Positions 44,529-54,294 are shown, numbered from the stretch's first letter. The stretch is 64,000 nt of DNA from Paraburkholderia megapolitana (GCF_007556815.1 NZ_CP041743.1:496001-560000), one strand, 5' to 3'. The notes: generated from the letters alone by a model not told the origin. A program made the numbers and translations.

Positions 44529-45134
44529 TCAGTAGAGGGTCGCGCGTACGCGTTCGGGTAGATCGCGGTCGTAGGCAGCGGCGTCGAACGCCGGATCGCT
44601 GAGTCGTCCAAGAATTGCGCCGGTGCTCGGCAGCCGTGAACGCTCCACGTAGTGCGAGGGGTCCCACAGTTTCGAGCGCACCAGCGCCTTCGAACACTGA
44701 AAATACACGGCATCGACGTCGACCAGCAGCACCGTGCGCGGCAGCTTGCCGTCGATCGCAAACAGTTCGAGCCACTCGGAATCATCGGTGATGCGTCCGC
44801 AGCCATTCACGCGCAACGTTTCGCCGACGCCCGGCACGACGAACAGCAGCGCGAGATGCGGCTCCCTGACGATATTGCGCAGACTGTCGATGCGGTTGTT
44901 GCCGAGACGATCGGGAATCGCGAGCGTCCGTTCGTCGACGATCCGCACGAAACCCGGTGCGTCGCCGCGCGGCGAGCAGTCGAGCCCTTCCGGGCCGGCT
45001 GTTGCGAGCACGACGAACGGCGCATGCTCGATAAACGCCCGGTAGTCTTCGTTGACGAACGGAATCTCTTTGCGCAGCGAGCGTTCGTGAGGTTGACCGT
45101 AGATGGCTTCGAGTTGTTCGAGCGTCGTCAGCAT
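44529..45134 (-). CDS. Pyridoxamine 5'-phosphate oxidase-family FMN flavoprotein (MSMEG_1061 type)
   Basis: A 201-residue split-barrel flavoprotein. Features: FVVLATAGPEGLDCSPRGDAPGF (about 37-59), DRLGNNRIDSLRNIVREPHLALLFVVPG with the FMN phosphate-binding Arg/Asn region, GRITDDSEWLE, and the C-terminal KLWDPSHYVER. This matches the FMN-dependent PPOX subfamily often annotated as MSMEG_1061-like, which reduces or binds small compounds rather than making PLP. The ATG at 45134 gives the family start. Confidence 0.82.
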   Translation of the reverse strand: MLTTLEQLEAIYGQPHERSLRKEIPFVNEDYRAFIEHAPFVVLATAGPEGLDCSPRGDAPGFVRIVDERTLAIPDRLGNNRIDSLRNIVREPHLALLFVVPGVGETLRVNGCGRITDDSEWLELFAIDGKLPRTVLLVDVDAVYFQCSKALVRSKLWDPSHYVERSRLPSTGAILGRLSDPAFDAAAYDRDLPERVRATLY

Positions 45135-45245
45135 GGGCGGCTCCGGATGCGGGTCGTGATCGTGAAAGCGCTGTGAAGCGTTTGGGTGCACGGGTGCGTC
45201 ATTATCGACGATCTGGCGTGTGCCGCGCGCAGTGCGCGAACGCGC

Positions 45246-46103
45246 TCACGCCGCGGCGAGCCGCTCGGCCAGCGCCGTCAGCGTCGGTGCACACGGCGCC
45301 TCGACCTTCAGCGCAAGCAACGGATCGGCCCGCGTACGCCCGAGATTCAACGCGGCAATCGGCTTGCCCATCTTCTGCGCCCACACGCAGAAGCGGTAAC
45401 CGGAATACACCATCAACGACGAGCCGACCACGAGCATCGCGTCGGCGGCTTCGAGCGCTGCGCTCGCCTGCTCGACACGTTCGCGCGGCACGCTTTCGCC
45501 GAAGAACACCACCGACGGTTTCAGCAACCCGCCACACACCGGACACGGCGGAATCCGAAATCCATCGAGATCGTGCCATTCGAGATGCGCATCGCCGTCG
45601 GCGGCCGGCTCGGCAATCGCATCGAGCAGGCCGGGATTGTCGACGACGAGCGTGTGCTGGATCGCCGCGCGATCATGCTGCGCCCCACAATCGAGGCACG
45701 TCACCCCATTTATCCCACCGTGCAATTCGATCACCTCATGACTGCCCGCGCGCTGATGCAGGCCGTCGACATTCTGCGTGACGAGTGTCGGGACGTACCG
45801 CGCCGCTTCGAGCCGCGCGAGCGTGCGATGCGCATCGTTCGGTTGCGCGTCGGCGACGACGGGCCAGCCAACCGTGCTGCGCGCCCAGTAGCGCTGACGC
45901 GCGGCGACGGAGCCGAGGAATTCCTGCAGGGTGATCGGCGGTGAGCGCTTCCATGCGCCGTTCTCGTCGCGATAACCGGGGATGCCGGAGTCGGTGCTGA
46001 TGCCGGCGCCGGTCAGCACGAACAGACGCGGATGGCGTTGCACGAAGTCGTACAGGTCGGCCAGCGTCGATGTATCGGCAAACGCGGATTGCGATTCGGT
46101 CAT
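45246..46103 (-). CDS. Sir2-family NAD-dependent protein deacylase
   Basis: A 285-residue sirtuin. NAD-binding GAGISTDSGIPGYRD (about 36-50), the TQNVDGLHQRAG motif, catalytic His in IELHGG, a zinc site of two pairs (CLDC and CPVC) and the VVGSSLMVYSG segment near the end. The full set of catalytic residues is present. Class II/bacterial (SIRT4-like) by the GIPGYRDENGAW motif. The ATG at 46103 is chosen from family length; the open frame extends 267 bp upstream without similarity. Downstream of a small Cys-rich gene (46159-46428). Confidence 0.9.
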   Translation of the reverse strand: MTESQSAFADTSTLADLYDFVQRHPRLFVLTGAGISTDSGIPGYRDENGAWKRSPPITLQEFLGSVAARQRYWARSTVGWPVVADAQPNDAHRTLARLEAARYVPTLVTQNVDGLHQRAGSHEVIELHGGINGVTCLDCGAQHDRAAIQHTLVVDNPGLLDAIAEPAADGDAHLEWHDLDGFRIPPCPVCGGLLKPSVVFFGESVPRERVEQASAALEAADAMLVVGSSLMVYSGYRFCVWAQKMGKPIAALNLGRTRADPLLALKVEAPCAPTLTALAERLAAA

Positions 46104-46158
46104 GGTCTCGAGCTTGGGCTTGCAAAAACCGGCGGATGGGGCAACGGCGCGCGCATGT

Positions 46159-46428
46159 TCATCGCCGTGACGTAGATGCCTGGCGCGCCTGCCACGCTGC
46201 AAGTGCCGCGCGATAACGCTCGACGGCTTCGTCGTACAGATCGAAGACGCAAGGCTCGCAGCCGCTGCGGCAACAGTCGTCCGGTTCGGGGCGCCTCGGC
46301 GGTTGCGGCGGTGGATCGTCCGCGGACGAATGGTCGGGTGATGGTTTCGACACAGCGACAAAAACAGCAACGTGCGCAGGAAGCCAGCAGTATAAGTCGG
46401 GCGGCTGCAGCATGCCGCGCGCCGCCAC
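46159..46428 (-). CDS. Small Cys-rich 'oxidoreductase-like' domain protein
   Basis: An open frame of up to 89 residues whose C-terminal half carries the signature of the oxidoreductase-like N-terminal domain family (Pfam PF09791): PDDCCRSGCEPCVFDLYDEA followed by a helix. The four Cys may bind metal or an Fe-S cluster. The N-terminal third is hydrophobic and uncharacteristic, so the real start may be the GTG at 46353, giving a 64-residue protein; neither start has a good ribosome site. Lies 55 bp upstream of the sirtuin gene. Confidence 0.65.
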   Translation of the reverse strand: MAARGMLQPPDLYCWLPAHVAVFVAVSKPSPDHSSADDPPPQPPRRPEPDDCCRSGCEPCVFDLYDEAVERYRAALAAWQARQASTSRR

Positions 46429-46443
46429 GACTCAGGCCAAACG

Positions 46444-47220
46444 TCAGCCGCGGCCGACGAACGGCATCTTGCTCGCCATGATCGTCATGAACTGCACGTT
46501 CGCCGACAGCGGCAGTTCGGCCATATGCAGTACCGCATCGGCGACATGTTCGACGTCCATCAGCGGTTCGATGGCGATCTCGCCGTTCGCCTGCGGCACG
46601 CCGCGCGCCATGCGCGCCGCCATCTCGGTGGCTGCATTGCCGATATCGATCTGGCCGCACACGATGTCGTACGGCCGGCCATCGAGCGACACCGACTTCG
46701 TGAGCCCGGTGATCGCGTGCTTGGTCGCCGTGTAGGCGATGCTGTAGGGGCGCGGCGCGTGCGCCGAGATCGAGCCGTTGTTGATGATCCGGCCACCTTG
46801 CGGCGACTGCTTCTTCATTATCCCGAACGCTGCGCGCGTGCACAAAAAAACGCCCGTCAGATTGGTGTCGACCACGGCGCGCCATTCGTCGACAGGGATC
46901 TCGTCGATCTCGACCGGCGGCCCGCTGCGGCCCGCGTTATTGAACAGCACATCGAGCCGCCCATAGCGCTGCCGGATCGTATCGAACAGTGCGGTCACGC
47001 TCGTGTCGTCGGTCACATCGCATGCGACGGCCAGCGCATCCTCGCCGCGCTGTCGCGCCGCGTCGGCGACTTCGTCGAGCAGCGCCTGACGGCGCCCGGC
47101 CAGCACAACCGTATAACCATGCGCAAGCAACTTACGGGCACATGACAGGCCGATGCCGCTACTGGCACCGGTCACGAGCGCAATCTTCTTCGTCTTCTTC
47201 GAATCGGCAACCTCGGTCAC
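46444..47220 (-). CDS. Short-chain dehydrogenase/reductase
   Basis: A classical SDR of 258 residues. Cofactor motif TGASSGIG (about 18-25), NNAG (about 91-94), catalytic Ser in [13 protein letters not shown] and Tyr-x3-Lys in YTATKHA, then the [14 protein letters not shown] loop. An acidic or basic residue after strand 2 (GRRQ) suggests NADP. Substrate unknown; sequence resembles serine 3-dehydrogenase/YdfG-like enzymes. It lies 15 bp upstream of the small Cys-rich gene on the same strand. Confidence 0.82.
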   Translation of the reverse strand: MTEVADSKKTKKIALVTGASSGIGLSCARKLLAHGYTVVLAGRRQALLDEVADAARQRGEDALAVACDVTDDTSVTALFDTIRQRYGRLDVLFNNAGRSGPPVEIDEIPVDEWRAVVDTNLTGVFLCTRAAFGIMKKQSPQGGRIINNGSISAHAPRPYSIAYTATKHAITGLTKSVSLDGRPYDIVCGQIDIGNAATEMAARMARGVPQANGEIAIEPLMDVEHVADAVLHMAELPLSANVQFMTIMASKMPFVGRG

Positions 47221-47425
47221 AACATGTCTCCTTGCAGACGTAGGCCATCCGCGTCCGGCGATGCGTGCGACAGTCGATTCAATCGATTCGGTCGAGCGCG
47301 CAGTGGTTGGGGTTCGCGAACAGCGATTTCAGATCCGCCGACAGCGGATCGTTCAGTCGGGATCCGACTGCTTCGCCTTCGCACCATACAACAGCGGCTC
47401 GTTCGTCACAAATTCCAGCGCCCGG

Positions 47426-48367
47426 TTAAGCCGGAACACCGTCGCCCGATTGCAGGTTTTCGCGCACCCAGTCTTCAAGCCCGCAAACCGTCATCCCACG
47501 TTGCGCGTTGAAGGTCTGCTTCTTGTCCCACGACACCCCACACCCTTCGGCGAATACGACCCGGTACTTTCTGATCGCATCGTGCGGGTCTTCGGCGAGC
47601 TGACGTCTCAGTTCCGGCACACTCCATTCCGTGCGACGAAGGTTCAGACCCAGCAATCTGTCGACCGTATCCGCGAGCTGACGATAAGTCACCGTATCGC
47701 CCGCGACGCGCACAACCTGATTCACGATTGCCGGCTCCGAGAACACGATGGCGGACGTCAAGGCACCGATGTCTTCGGCAGTCGTCACCGTTACCGCGTT
47801 GTCCCAGCTACCCAGTGCATGCACGACGTTCCCTGCCAGATCCACGACACCGAACGATGGCTCGAACAGGAAGCTCGTAAACATCCCGGTCGAGACGATG
47901 ATCCATTGCGTCTGTTCTTGCGAGCGAAGCAGGTCGCGCACGTCGAGTTGTTCGTCGAACAGGTCCTGTGCGCTTCCCCTGCCGATGACGTCATAGTCCA
48001 CACCGAATTGCCACGGTACGTACCGTTTAACGCCTGCGTCCAGCACCGCCTGTGTGATCTTGCGTTGCGTATCCTGTCCGCCGGCAAACCCGCTGCAGGA
48101 GATGATCGTGTCGAAGCGGGCGAAGATATCGGCGAGCGCGGATACCGATTGCTTGGCCAGATCGCCAGGAACCAGTTCGACGCCCAACGCGCGCAATTCT
48201 GCGATGTCCTTCTGTTTGACGGCATCGCTGGAGTCGATCGTCGATGGACGAAGCAGCACGGCGATAGAAATGCTCGCGTCGAGATCGGCGCGTCGGACAA
48301 GATTGCGCAGCACGGCCATGCCGAGTTCGCCTGCGCCTAGAACGAGAATTGTCTGGTTCCGCGACAT
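47426..48367 (-). CDS. NmrA-like/isoflavone-reductase-type NAD(P)-binding protein
   Basis: A 313-residue atypical SDR. N-terminal Rossmann motif VLGAGELGMAVLR (about 8-20) and a PFGVDYDVIG-type segment near 130 (QFGVDYDVIGRG) without a classical YxxxK. It resembles aromatic-alcohol reductase and isoflavone reductase-like proteins, which reduce a small substrate with NADPH, or act as redox-sensing NmrA proteins. Divergent from a LysR gene, which is its probable regulator. Confidence 0.78.
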   Translation of the reverse strand: MSRNQTILVLGAGELGMAVLRNLVRRADLDASISIAVLLRPSTIDSSDAVKQKDIAELRALGVELVPGDLAKQSVSALADIFARFDTIISCSGFAGGQDTQRKITQAVLDAGVKRYVPWQFGVDYDVIGRGSAQDLFDEQLDVRDLLRSQEQTQWIIVSTGMFTSFLFEPSFGVVDLAGNVVHALGSWDNAVTVTTAEDIGALTSAIVFSEPAIVNQVVRVAGDTVTYRQLADTVDRLLGLNLRRTEWSVPELRRQLAEDPHDAIRKYRVVFAEGCGVSWDKKQTFNAQRGMTVCGLEDWVRENLQSGDGVPA

Positions 48368-48620
48368 GTGTGTTTTCCTCGCAGGGAAGAAGATCGTTGA
48401 AAGAGAGTGCATTCGCATCCCGCTGCAATAACAGCGGAGAGAAGGCCCGATGAACGAGCTGGAGTGTAGTGGCGCACGCGTGCCGCATTGTTCGCCATGG
48501 CGGAATACAGATTGCGTGAGCGCCGAACCGCAACGGGTCCGCCATGCGGCGGCGGTAAGACGAGTCTCTCTTCGGGAACCCTGCTACCGTCTGTCAATGA
48601 ATCCGCTACGTGTGCCCCTC

Positions 48621-49523
48621 ATGGACAAACTTCAGGCAATGACCATCTTCGTGCGTGTCGTCGAAGCACAGAGCTTCAGCAAGGCAGCGGAGACCTTGTC
48701 GATGCCGCGCTCGTCGGTGACAACGACGATAAAGAATCTGGAGAAGCATCTTGGCACTCCGCTGCTCAGACGAAGCACGCGAACGCTCAGTCTGACCGAC
48801 GCAGGCGCGCGTTACTTCGCATCGTGTCAGGCCATTCTGTCCGACATTGTCGAGGCGGAAAGCGGTTTGTCGACGGATGCGAAAAATCCGCACGGACGTG
48901 TACGAGTGGATATGCCCGGCGTAATCGGTCGTGCGATCGTGTTGCCGCGACTGCTCGAATTCGAGGAACGCTTTCCGGACATCGAACTCGTGCTCGGTCT
49001 CAGCGATCGTCCCGCGGACCTGATCTACGACGGGATCGATTGCGTCATCCGCAGTGGGGAGCTGATGGACTCGACGCTCGTTGCGCGCCGGCTCGGTCAG
49101 TTGAACTGGCTGACCTGCGCGGCGCCGCGCTACCTCAAGCAGCACGGCGAGCCCGATTCTGTGAACGCCCTGGGCACTCATCGTGTCGTCAATTACCTGG
49201 CGAATGCGACGGGTCGTCCACTGGATTGGCGGTTTAGCGTCGATGGCGAGGACGTCGCCATGACGATGCAAAGCCGGTTTTCGGTCAACGAAACCGAGGC
49301 TTATCTGCAATGCGGCCTGGAGGGGTTGGGACTGATCCAGTTGTCGGAGTTTGCCGCCCGCCCCTATCTTCAAAGCGGGCGTTTGAAAGAGGTCCTGGCA
49401 GATGCGCGATGTTCACCCGTGCCGGTTTCCATCGTCTATCCGCACGGGCGAAACGCGAGCGCCGCGGTCAAGGTGTTTATCGACTGGATCGTCGAGATCA
49501 CCGCATCCGGTTTGTTCCAGTGA
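48621..49523 (+). CDS. LysR-family transcriptional regulator
   Basis: A 300-residue LysR protein of the 'MDKLQAMTIFVRVVEAQSFSK' type (start of the helix-turn-helix domain), with AAETLSMPRSSVTTTIKNLE as the recognition region and an effector domain from about 90. The ATG at 48621 matches the usual start of this subgroup; an in-frame ATG 24 bases upstream is possible. Divergent from the NmrA-like gene (253 bp spacer). Confidence 0.83.
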   Translation: MDKLQAMTIFVRVVEAQSFSKAAETLSMPRSSVTTTIKNLEKHLGTPLLRRSTRTLSLTDAGARYFASCQAILSDIVEAESGLSTDAKNPHGRVRVDMPGVIGRAIVLPRLLEFEERFPDIELVLGLSDRPADLIYDGIDCVIRSGELMDSTLVARRLGQLNWLTCAAPRYLKQHGEPDSVNALGTHRVVNYLANATGRPLDWRFSVDGEDVAMTMQSRFSVNETEAYLQCGLEGLGLIQLSEFAARPYLQSGRLKEVLADARCSPVPVSIVYPHGRNASAAVKVFIDWIVEITASGLFQ

Positions 49524-49541
49524 GCCGACGTGCGCCAGGAT

Positions 49542-49994
49542 TCAGGACGGTCCTCGATACTTGACGCAGATCGGATCGATACGGCTCACGCGCAGCATGA
49601 CGCGCTCGCCTCGGCGCGGCATGTTCCCGAGATCGATCAGCTTGCGCAGCCGTACGACGATGGGTCCGTCCGGTGCGTCGAATCGTATCTTCATTGACAT
49701 GACCGGCGTCCGGTTTATCTGGAGACCCGATTGTCTCAGGCTCTCTATGACGCCGACGGTATCGTATGCGTCGCGCAGCAAAAAGTAGCGCAGCACGGTG
49801 TGCAGAACCCACAGCGCCAATGCAGCCGCGACGGAGTATTCGAAGAGCAAGGCCGCGACGTAGCTGATGACGGACATGAGGGAGCCGATAGTCACTGGAT
49901 CAGGGTCGAACGTCCGCACGATCGCGGTGTACAACCAGTGGAATGCGGGGCCACCGGTACCTTGAACGTAAAGCGAGAGCAGCATGAACGCCAC
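49542..49994 (-). CDS. Hypothetical membrane protein
   Basis: A product of about 150 residues. One or two hydrophobic segments at the start (MAFMLLSLYV, then about 35-70: IGSLMSVISYVAALLFEYSVAAALALWVLHTVL), followed by a soluble C-terminal domain with a beta-rich pattern (VMSMKIRFD, PIVVRLRKLIDLG, ERVMLRVSRIDPICVKYRG). The frame is open for about 30 more codons upstream (with a hydrophobic KVSGILWVAF stretch), so the true start is probably a non-ATG codon further upstream. No family recognised. Confidence 0.55.
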   Translation of the reverse strand: MAFMLLSLYVQGTGGPAFHWLYTAIVRTFDPDPVTIGSLMSVISYVAALLFEYSVAAALALWVLHTVLRYFLLRDAYDTVGVIESLRQSGLQINRTPVMSMKIRFDAPDGPIVVRLRKLIDLGNMPRRGERVMLRVSRIDPICVKYRGPS

Positions 49995-50110
49995 CCAGAG
50001 GATGCCGGAAACCTTCCAGACGATTCCGCATACGCCGCGAAGTGCAGTCAGCGCCCGATTACAAAAAAAGAGAATTGTTTTCAGTTCGTGCCTCGCGCAG
50101 CGTAATAACG

Positions 50111-51520
50111 CTAAACCCTGAAATCCGCCGCCATATCATCATCGGTACGCGCCTCGATCTCCCCGCTGCGGCACGCCTTCATGAAGCGATCATAGTCACG
50201 CTCCACCTGGTCCGCATAACTGCACGCATAGTCGGTCAGCGCTTCGGCAAACGGGTCATTGCGTCCCATGTAGGCGCTCAGCTCGATCGCCTGGCCGCTT
50301 GCTTTCGCATGCGCACGCGCGACGATCCAGCCGCACAGCCGCGCATACCCTTGCAACAAGCTGCTATCGAACAGTTCAATCGAAGCCGACAGCTTCATGT
50401 CGCGTAACTGCCGGAAGTAGAAGTGTCGTCCCGCAGGGCCGGTGGCCCAACCGAGGAAAATATCGCTGGCCGCCTGCAGCAGACGCTGGCCGTACACGAC
50501 GCGCTCGCCCTCATGCCGCGGTGCGGCCGCCGCGAAATACTGCGCGACGACGGATCGCCGCGCTTCCTTTGCCTGCAGAAACAGCGGCTTGTCGTGATGA
50601 TCGACGCCAAGCAGCACGAGACAACGCGTACCGACACTACCCACCCCAACCACCTTGAACACGAGGTCCTGCAGCGCAAACTGGTCGAGCAGTTCGCAAC
50701 GCTCGTGCGACAGCGTCTTCCGATAATCGCCGTACATCCGCGCAATGAGCTTTTGCCAGCCACCAACCTTGAGCCAGTCGTCGCCGGCATCGAACAGCGT
50801 ATTGGCGCCATGCACATGAAACAGACCCGGCGGCGCATCGCGAATCTGCCACGTGTCGCCGTCGCGCTCGGCCATCTTGTCGAGCATGCTTTCATGCGTG
50901 CGGCCCGCCGCTTTCTCCATGCCGCGACGAATTGTGCGTCGCCCTTCCGGCGTCAACGCGGATTCGATCATCCGGTCGAACGTGATCTTTTCATACCAGA
51001 GTTCGAGCGCGCCGCACTCCGCATACTGGGCCATGCGGTCGCGGTATTCGTTGATCGCAGTCATCACCAGTTCGGCGGCCGTGCCGCGGCTGAAGCGCAT
51101 GTGCCGCGCGGCCACCACGAGGCTCGCGGCAAGCCGCTTGAGATCCCATTCGAAGGGACCCAGCGATACTTCGTCGAAGTCGTTCAGATCGGCGACTAGC
51201 TGCCGTTCCGGCGTGGCGAAACCGCCGAAATTCAGCAGATGCGCATCGCCGCAAATCGGCATCACGAGGCCGGTATGTGGCACCTTGCTGAGATCGTGAG
51301 CCTGCAGGATCGCGCTGCCGCGAAAGAAGGCGAATGGCGAGGCGGCCATGCGCCCGTAGCGCAGCGGCACCAGCCGTTCGACGCGGCCCTCGCTGCTCAG
51401 GCGCAGCAGGTCGAGTGGATCGCGATGCAGCTCGCCGACGGCGCGATGACTCGAGCGTTTCGAATGTTCGCGCGCGGCGCGCCCGGCTGCCTGTCGGTCC
51501 GCGATGGTACTGGCCTTCAT
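50111..51520 (-). CDS. DUF2252 family protein
   Basis: A 469-residue soluble protein of a family with a distant protein-kinase/aminoglycoside-phosphotransferase-like fold. Characteristic segments: PLRYGRMAASPFAFFRGSA, ICGDAHLLNFGGF (HGDxxxxN-like), DLNDFDEVSLGPFEWDLKRLAASL (in parts) and KVVGVGSVGTRCLVLL. Activity is not established. The ATG at 51520 is chosen because the upstream extension is Arg/Pro-rich and unlike the family. It stands alone on the minus strand. Confidence 0.85.
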   Translation of the reverse strand: MKASTIADRQAAGRAAREHSKRSSHRAVGELHRDPLDLLRLSSEGRVERLVPLRYGRMAASPFAFFRGSAILQAHDLSKVPHTGLVMPICGDAHLLNFGGFATPERQLVADLNDFDEVSLGPFEWDLKRLAASLVVAARHMRFSRGTAAELVMTAINEYRDRMAQYAECGALELWYEKITFDRMIESALTPEGRRTIRRGMEKAAGRTHESMLDKMAERDGDTWQIRDAPPGLFHVHGANTLFDAGDDWLKVGGWQKLIARMYGDYRKTLSHERCELLDQFALQDLVFKVVGVGSVGTRCLVLLGVDHHDKPLFLQAKEARRSVVAQYFAAAAPRHEGERVVYGQRLLQAASDIFLGWATGPAGRHFYFRQLRDMKLSASIELFDSSLLQGYARLCGWIVARAHAKASGQAIELSAYMGRNDPFAEALTDYACSYADQVERDYDRFMKACRSGEIEARTDDDMAADFRV

Positions 51521-51779
51521 GCTCTGCTCCGTGTTTGAGTCGTCATGAACCGCCTGTGCCGGCGCTTGCGCGGCGCGCCACGAACCTCCGCGGCACCGCG
51601 CTGAATCGTTTTCAGCCGTGGCCCGGCCGGGCAATTGCCGTGGCTGCACCCGCCATGGCAGCCCGTATTAAATCCTGCGTTGCACGCCCGCGCAAGTACG
51701 TCGCGACGTACCGCGCGAACCCGCATAACACGTCGCGCTCCGCCTCCTTCACGCGAACCGCGACGCTACCCGCCTCGCC

Positions 51780-52235
51780 TTACTGCGTGGACTGCCCCAG
51801 TGTGGCCGGCGACTTGATCGCGCAGTTCGCGGTCACCTTCGAGCCGTCATCGAAGCTCAACGTCAGCGGCAACGTCGAACCGATTTTCAGCGCATGCGCC
51901 GGTTGTTCGAGCATCACGTGATACCCCTTCGGCGCAAAGCTGACCGACCCGTGCGCCGGCACGGGTAACGTATCGACGTCGACCATCGTCGACGTGCTGC
52001 CGTTGCTTTCCGTGCGATGCATCATCGCCATGCCGAACGCCGGCGTCGCGATGTCGGTCAGCGTGCGCGGCGCATCGCTGTCGTTGACCACCACGAGATA
52101 TCCCGCCGAAGGCACAGACGCCGGCATGGCGCGAATCCAGCACTGTTCGGCGTGCACGCCGGCCGCGTGTGCATTGGCTACGATGCATGCGGCGCCGATA
52201 GCCACACCCCATTGAATGATTTTGTTGGATGTCAT
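51780..52235 (-). CDS. Periplasmic copper chaperone PCu(A)C
   Basis: A 151-residue exported protein that binds Cu(I) for cytochrome oxidase assembly. Signal peptide through about residue 25 (AACIVANAHAAG). The cupredoxin-like domain shows IRAMPASVPSAGYLVVVND, then MMHRTE and after about 30 residues GYHVMLEQP, reproducing the M/H ... H-x-M spacing of PCuAC copper sites. It lies downstream of a DUF2946 gene on the same strand, which is the usual context for copper genes. Confidence 0.87.
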   Translation of the reverse strand: MTSNKIIQWGVAIGAACIVANAHAAGVHAEQCWIRAMPASVPSAGYLVVVNDSDAPRTLTDIATPAFGMAMMHRTESNGSTSTMVDVDTLPVPAHGSVSFAPKGYHVMLEQPAHALKIGSTLPLTLSFDDGSKVTANCAIKSPATLGQSTQ

Positions 52236-52369
52236 GTTCGACTGCTCCGTCACTGTGCGCGATACGAAACGGCGCGTGCAATTCGTTTGCCCGAGCGCCG
52301 CCAGTTCGCAAGATTTCGAAAAAGGATGAGCGCCATGTGCGTGATGCGCACCGGTCTGCCCTAAACCGT

Positions 52370-52753
52370 TCATGAAAGCCGTGCAATGGCAGGCGGAGCA
52401 CGCGGCTGGGCCGGCGTGCGTACCGTTTGCGCACGCGTGTCCGCACTCATGCGGACGACAAGATGTGTCGAGAACGTCGAGACCTGCACAGGCGCAGCAA
52501 CAGCGCCAGGCACGACAGGCAAATGGGACAGCAGGCTGCAATAGCCGCATGCCTGCCAGTGGAACCCCGTCGAATCGGGTGTGCTGCGCCCGGTACCGTC
52601 CGCAGGCGTCTGCACCGAACAGTAATGGCGCAACGCCGTATCGAGCCGGCCATGCGCTTCGAGCGCCTGCGAAATCGTGGGCGCGACCGTCGCCAGCAGC
52701 ATGGCGAACAACGCAAGGAAACTGCCGATCCTCTGAAAACGGCGATGCGGCAT
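52370..52753 (-). CDS. DUF2946 protein, probably copper-related
   Basis: A 127-residue protein with an N-terminal hydrophobic leader (IGSFLALFAMLLATVAPTIS) and a conserved Cys pair in WQACGYCSLLSHLP plus a second Cys upstream in HYCSVQ, the DUF2946 pattern. Family members are found with PCuAC and TonB-copper receptors. A His/Cys metal site is plausible. The C-terminus is Arg/Pro-rich. Upstream on the same strand as the PCuAC gene with a 134 bp gap. Confidence 0.75.
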   Translation of the reverse strand: MPHRRFQRIGSFLALFAMLLATVAPTISQALEAHGRLDTALRHYCSVQTPADGTGRSTPDSTGFHWQACGYCSLLSHLPVVPGAVAAPVQVSTFSTHLVVRMSADTRAQTVRTPAQPRAPPAIARLS

Positions 52754-53029
52754 GCGGAGAGCGGGTGTGGAACACCAGGAAACGCGACCGCGGGATTATG
52801 CCATGCACACAATGTGCCGCCGCGCAGTGCTGCGCGATCTACCACACCGTCATCCGGCCCGCATGGACTGACGGGCAATGGGCACGGTACCATCCGCTTC
52901 GGACGCACGTCATGTCCAGGCCCTGCTACCGGGCGCGCTCGAAACCTCGTGTGTGGTGTGCGGATCGCAGCAAGACGCGCATCGTGCACATCGCGCACAT
53001 GTTTTCCCAGTTCGAACCGGCCCGCTACC

Positions 53030-53587
53030 GTGAAACTGCTTTTCTCCACCCCCTGCCGCATTCTCTGCGCGGTCTCGATGCTGTCGCTGCTGCCGGCCTG
53101 CTCGTTGTTCGGCTTCTGGCACCATCGTTCGCACGCGGTGCCCATTACCGGCTCGCTGCATATCGCACCCGCGGAGGACTTCGTCTACCTGCCGGCGCAA
53201 ACCCTCCATCAGTCGCCCCACCGGATCGAGAACACGGCTGTCAGCGGCATCCTGCTGAAGCAGGAGGTACGCGCCGCGGTGCGCGATGCGGTCGCCGCGC
53301 AACTGCAACTCGCTGGCTTCGACGTGACCGGGCAAAGCAGGGTATTGAGCGGGCAGATCGAGAAATGCTCGGTTGATGACGAGCAGTCGCCTGCGCGGTG
53401 GACACTGCGCATTCGTTACATCGTCACCGATACGCAAACGGGCCGCGTGGTCTTCTCGTCGGCGAAGACGGTCCGGCACGAAGCGCCGAAATTCACCAGC
53501 AACCCTATTGCGCTCGAAGACACGGTGAGAGAAAGCGTGAACGTGTTGATCGACGACGCGGCGTTTGCGCGAGCGCTCGGTAACTAG
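53030..53587 (+). CDS. Lipoprotein of unknown function
   Basis: A 185-residue lipoprotein starting with GTG at 53030. The signal peptide ends in the lipobox LLPAC with Cys at residue 24. The mature domain has an alternating beta/alpha pattern (TGSLHIAPAEDFVYLP, VRAAVRDAVAAQLQLAGFDV, WTLRIRYIVTDTQTG) seen in YajG/DUF330-like envelope lipoproteins. A longer upstream reading from 52427 overlaps the DUF2946 gene and is rejected. Function unknown. Confidence 0.72.
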   Translation: MKLLFSTPCRILCAVSMLSLLPACSLFGFWHHRSHAVPITGSLHIAPAEDFVYLPAQTLHQSPHRIENTAVSGILLKQEVRAAVRDAVAAQLQLAGFDVTGQSRVLSGQIEKCSVDDEQSPARWTLRIRYIVTDTQTGRVVFSSAKTVRHEAPKFTSNPIALEDTVRESVNVLIDDAAFARALGN

Positions 53588-53673
53588 CGGGGAGAATCGC
53601 GACCACAGCGCCCGTTCGCTACAATCGGGCTCGATCCCCCAGTTCCCGCTCAACCCTTTCGCCGCGAGTCGCC

Positions 53674-54294
53674 ATGTCCGTTACCGCCTGGTTGTTCTTT
53701 CTGCCCGCATGCTTTGCGATCAACATGGCGCCGGGCCCAAACAACCTGCTGTCGATCAACGTCGCGGCGCGCCACGGTTTCATGACCGCCTTCGTGGCGG
53801 GCACGGGCCGTCTCGTCTCGTTCGCATTGATGCTGGTGCTGGCGGCGACGGGCCTCGCGGTCGTCCTGCACGCCTCCGAAGTATTCTTCCTCACGATCAA
53901 GCTGACCGGTGCCGCTTATCTCGTGTGGCTCGCCATCCAGTTGTGGCGCTCCGACGCCAGTCCAATGGACACACCGAAGCAGGATGATGCGTCGCTGTGG
54001 CGCATCGCGCGTCAGGAGTGCCTGGTGGCGGCCGGCAATCCGAAGGCGATCCTGGTGTTCACCGCGTTTCTGCCGCAATTCGTCGACATCGCGAAGCCGA
54101 TGCTGCCGCAGTTCACCGTGCTGGGGGCGAGCTTCCTCGTCCTTGAATGTGTCGCGATCGCACTCTATTCGTGGGCCGGCATGTACCTCGGCAAGTGGCT
54201 CACACGCAGCAAGGTGCGGCGCTGGTTCAACCGCTGTTGCGGCACGTTTCTCGGCGTGATCGGCATCAGCTTCCTGCTGGTGCGACGCGCCTGA
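53674..54294 (+). CDS. LysE/RhtB-family amino acid exporter
   Basis: A 206-residue inner-membrane translocator with about six hydrophobic segments. The N-terminus AWLFFLPACFAINMAPGPNNLLS carries the family motif (PGPN), followed by GFMTAFVAGTGRL. The segment GNPKAILVFTAFLPQFVD near residue 120 is the second family mark. Substrate (amino acid or homoserine lactone type) cannot be predicted. Confidence 0.87.
   Translation: MSVTAWLFFLPACFAINMAPGPNNLLSINVAARHGFMTAFVAGTGRLVSFALMLVLAATGLAVVLHASEVFFLTIKLTGAAYLVWLAIQLWRSDASPMDTPKQDDASLWRIARQECLVAAGNPKAILVFTAFLPQFVDIAKPMLPQFTVLGASFLVLECVAIALYSWAGMYLGKWLTRSKVRRWFNRCCGTFLGVIGISFLLVRRA

Noticed and set aside
52372..53376. 334-codon forward frame across the copper genes
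   Set aside because: Antisense to the DUF2946 gene and out of frame with the lipoprotein at 53030, whose lipobox is clear.
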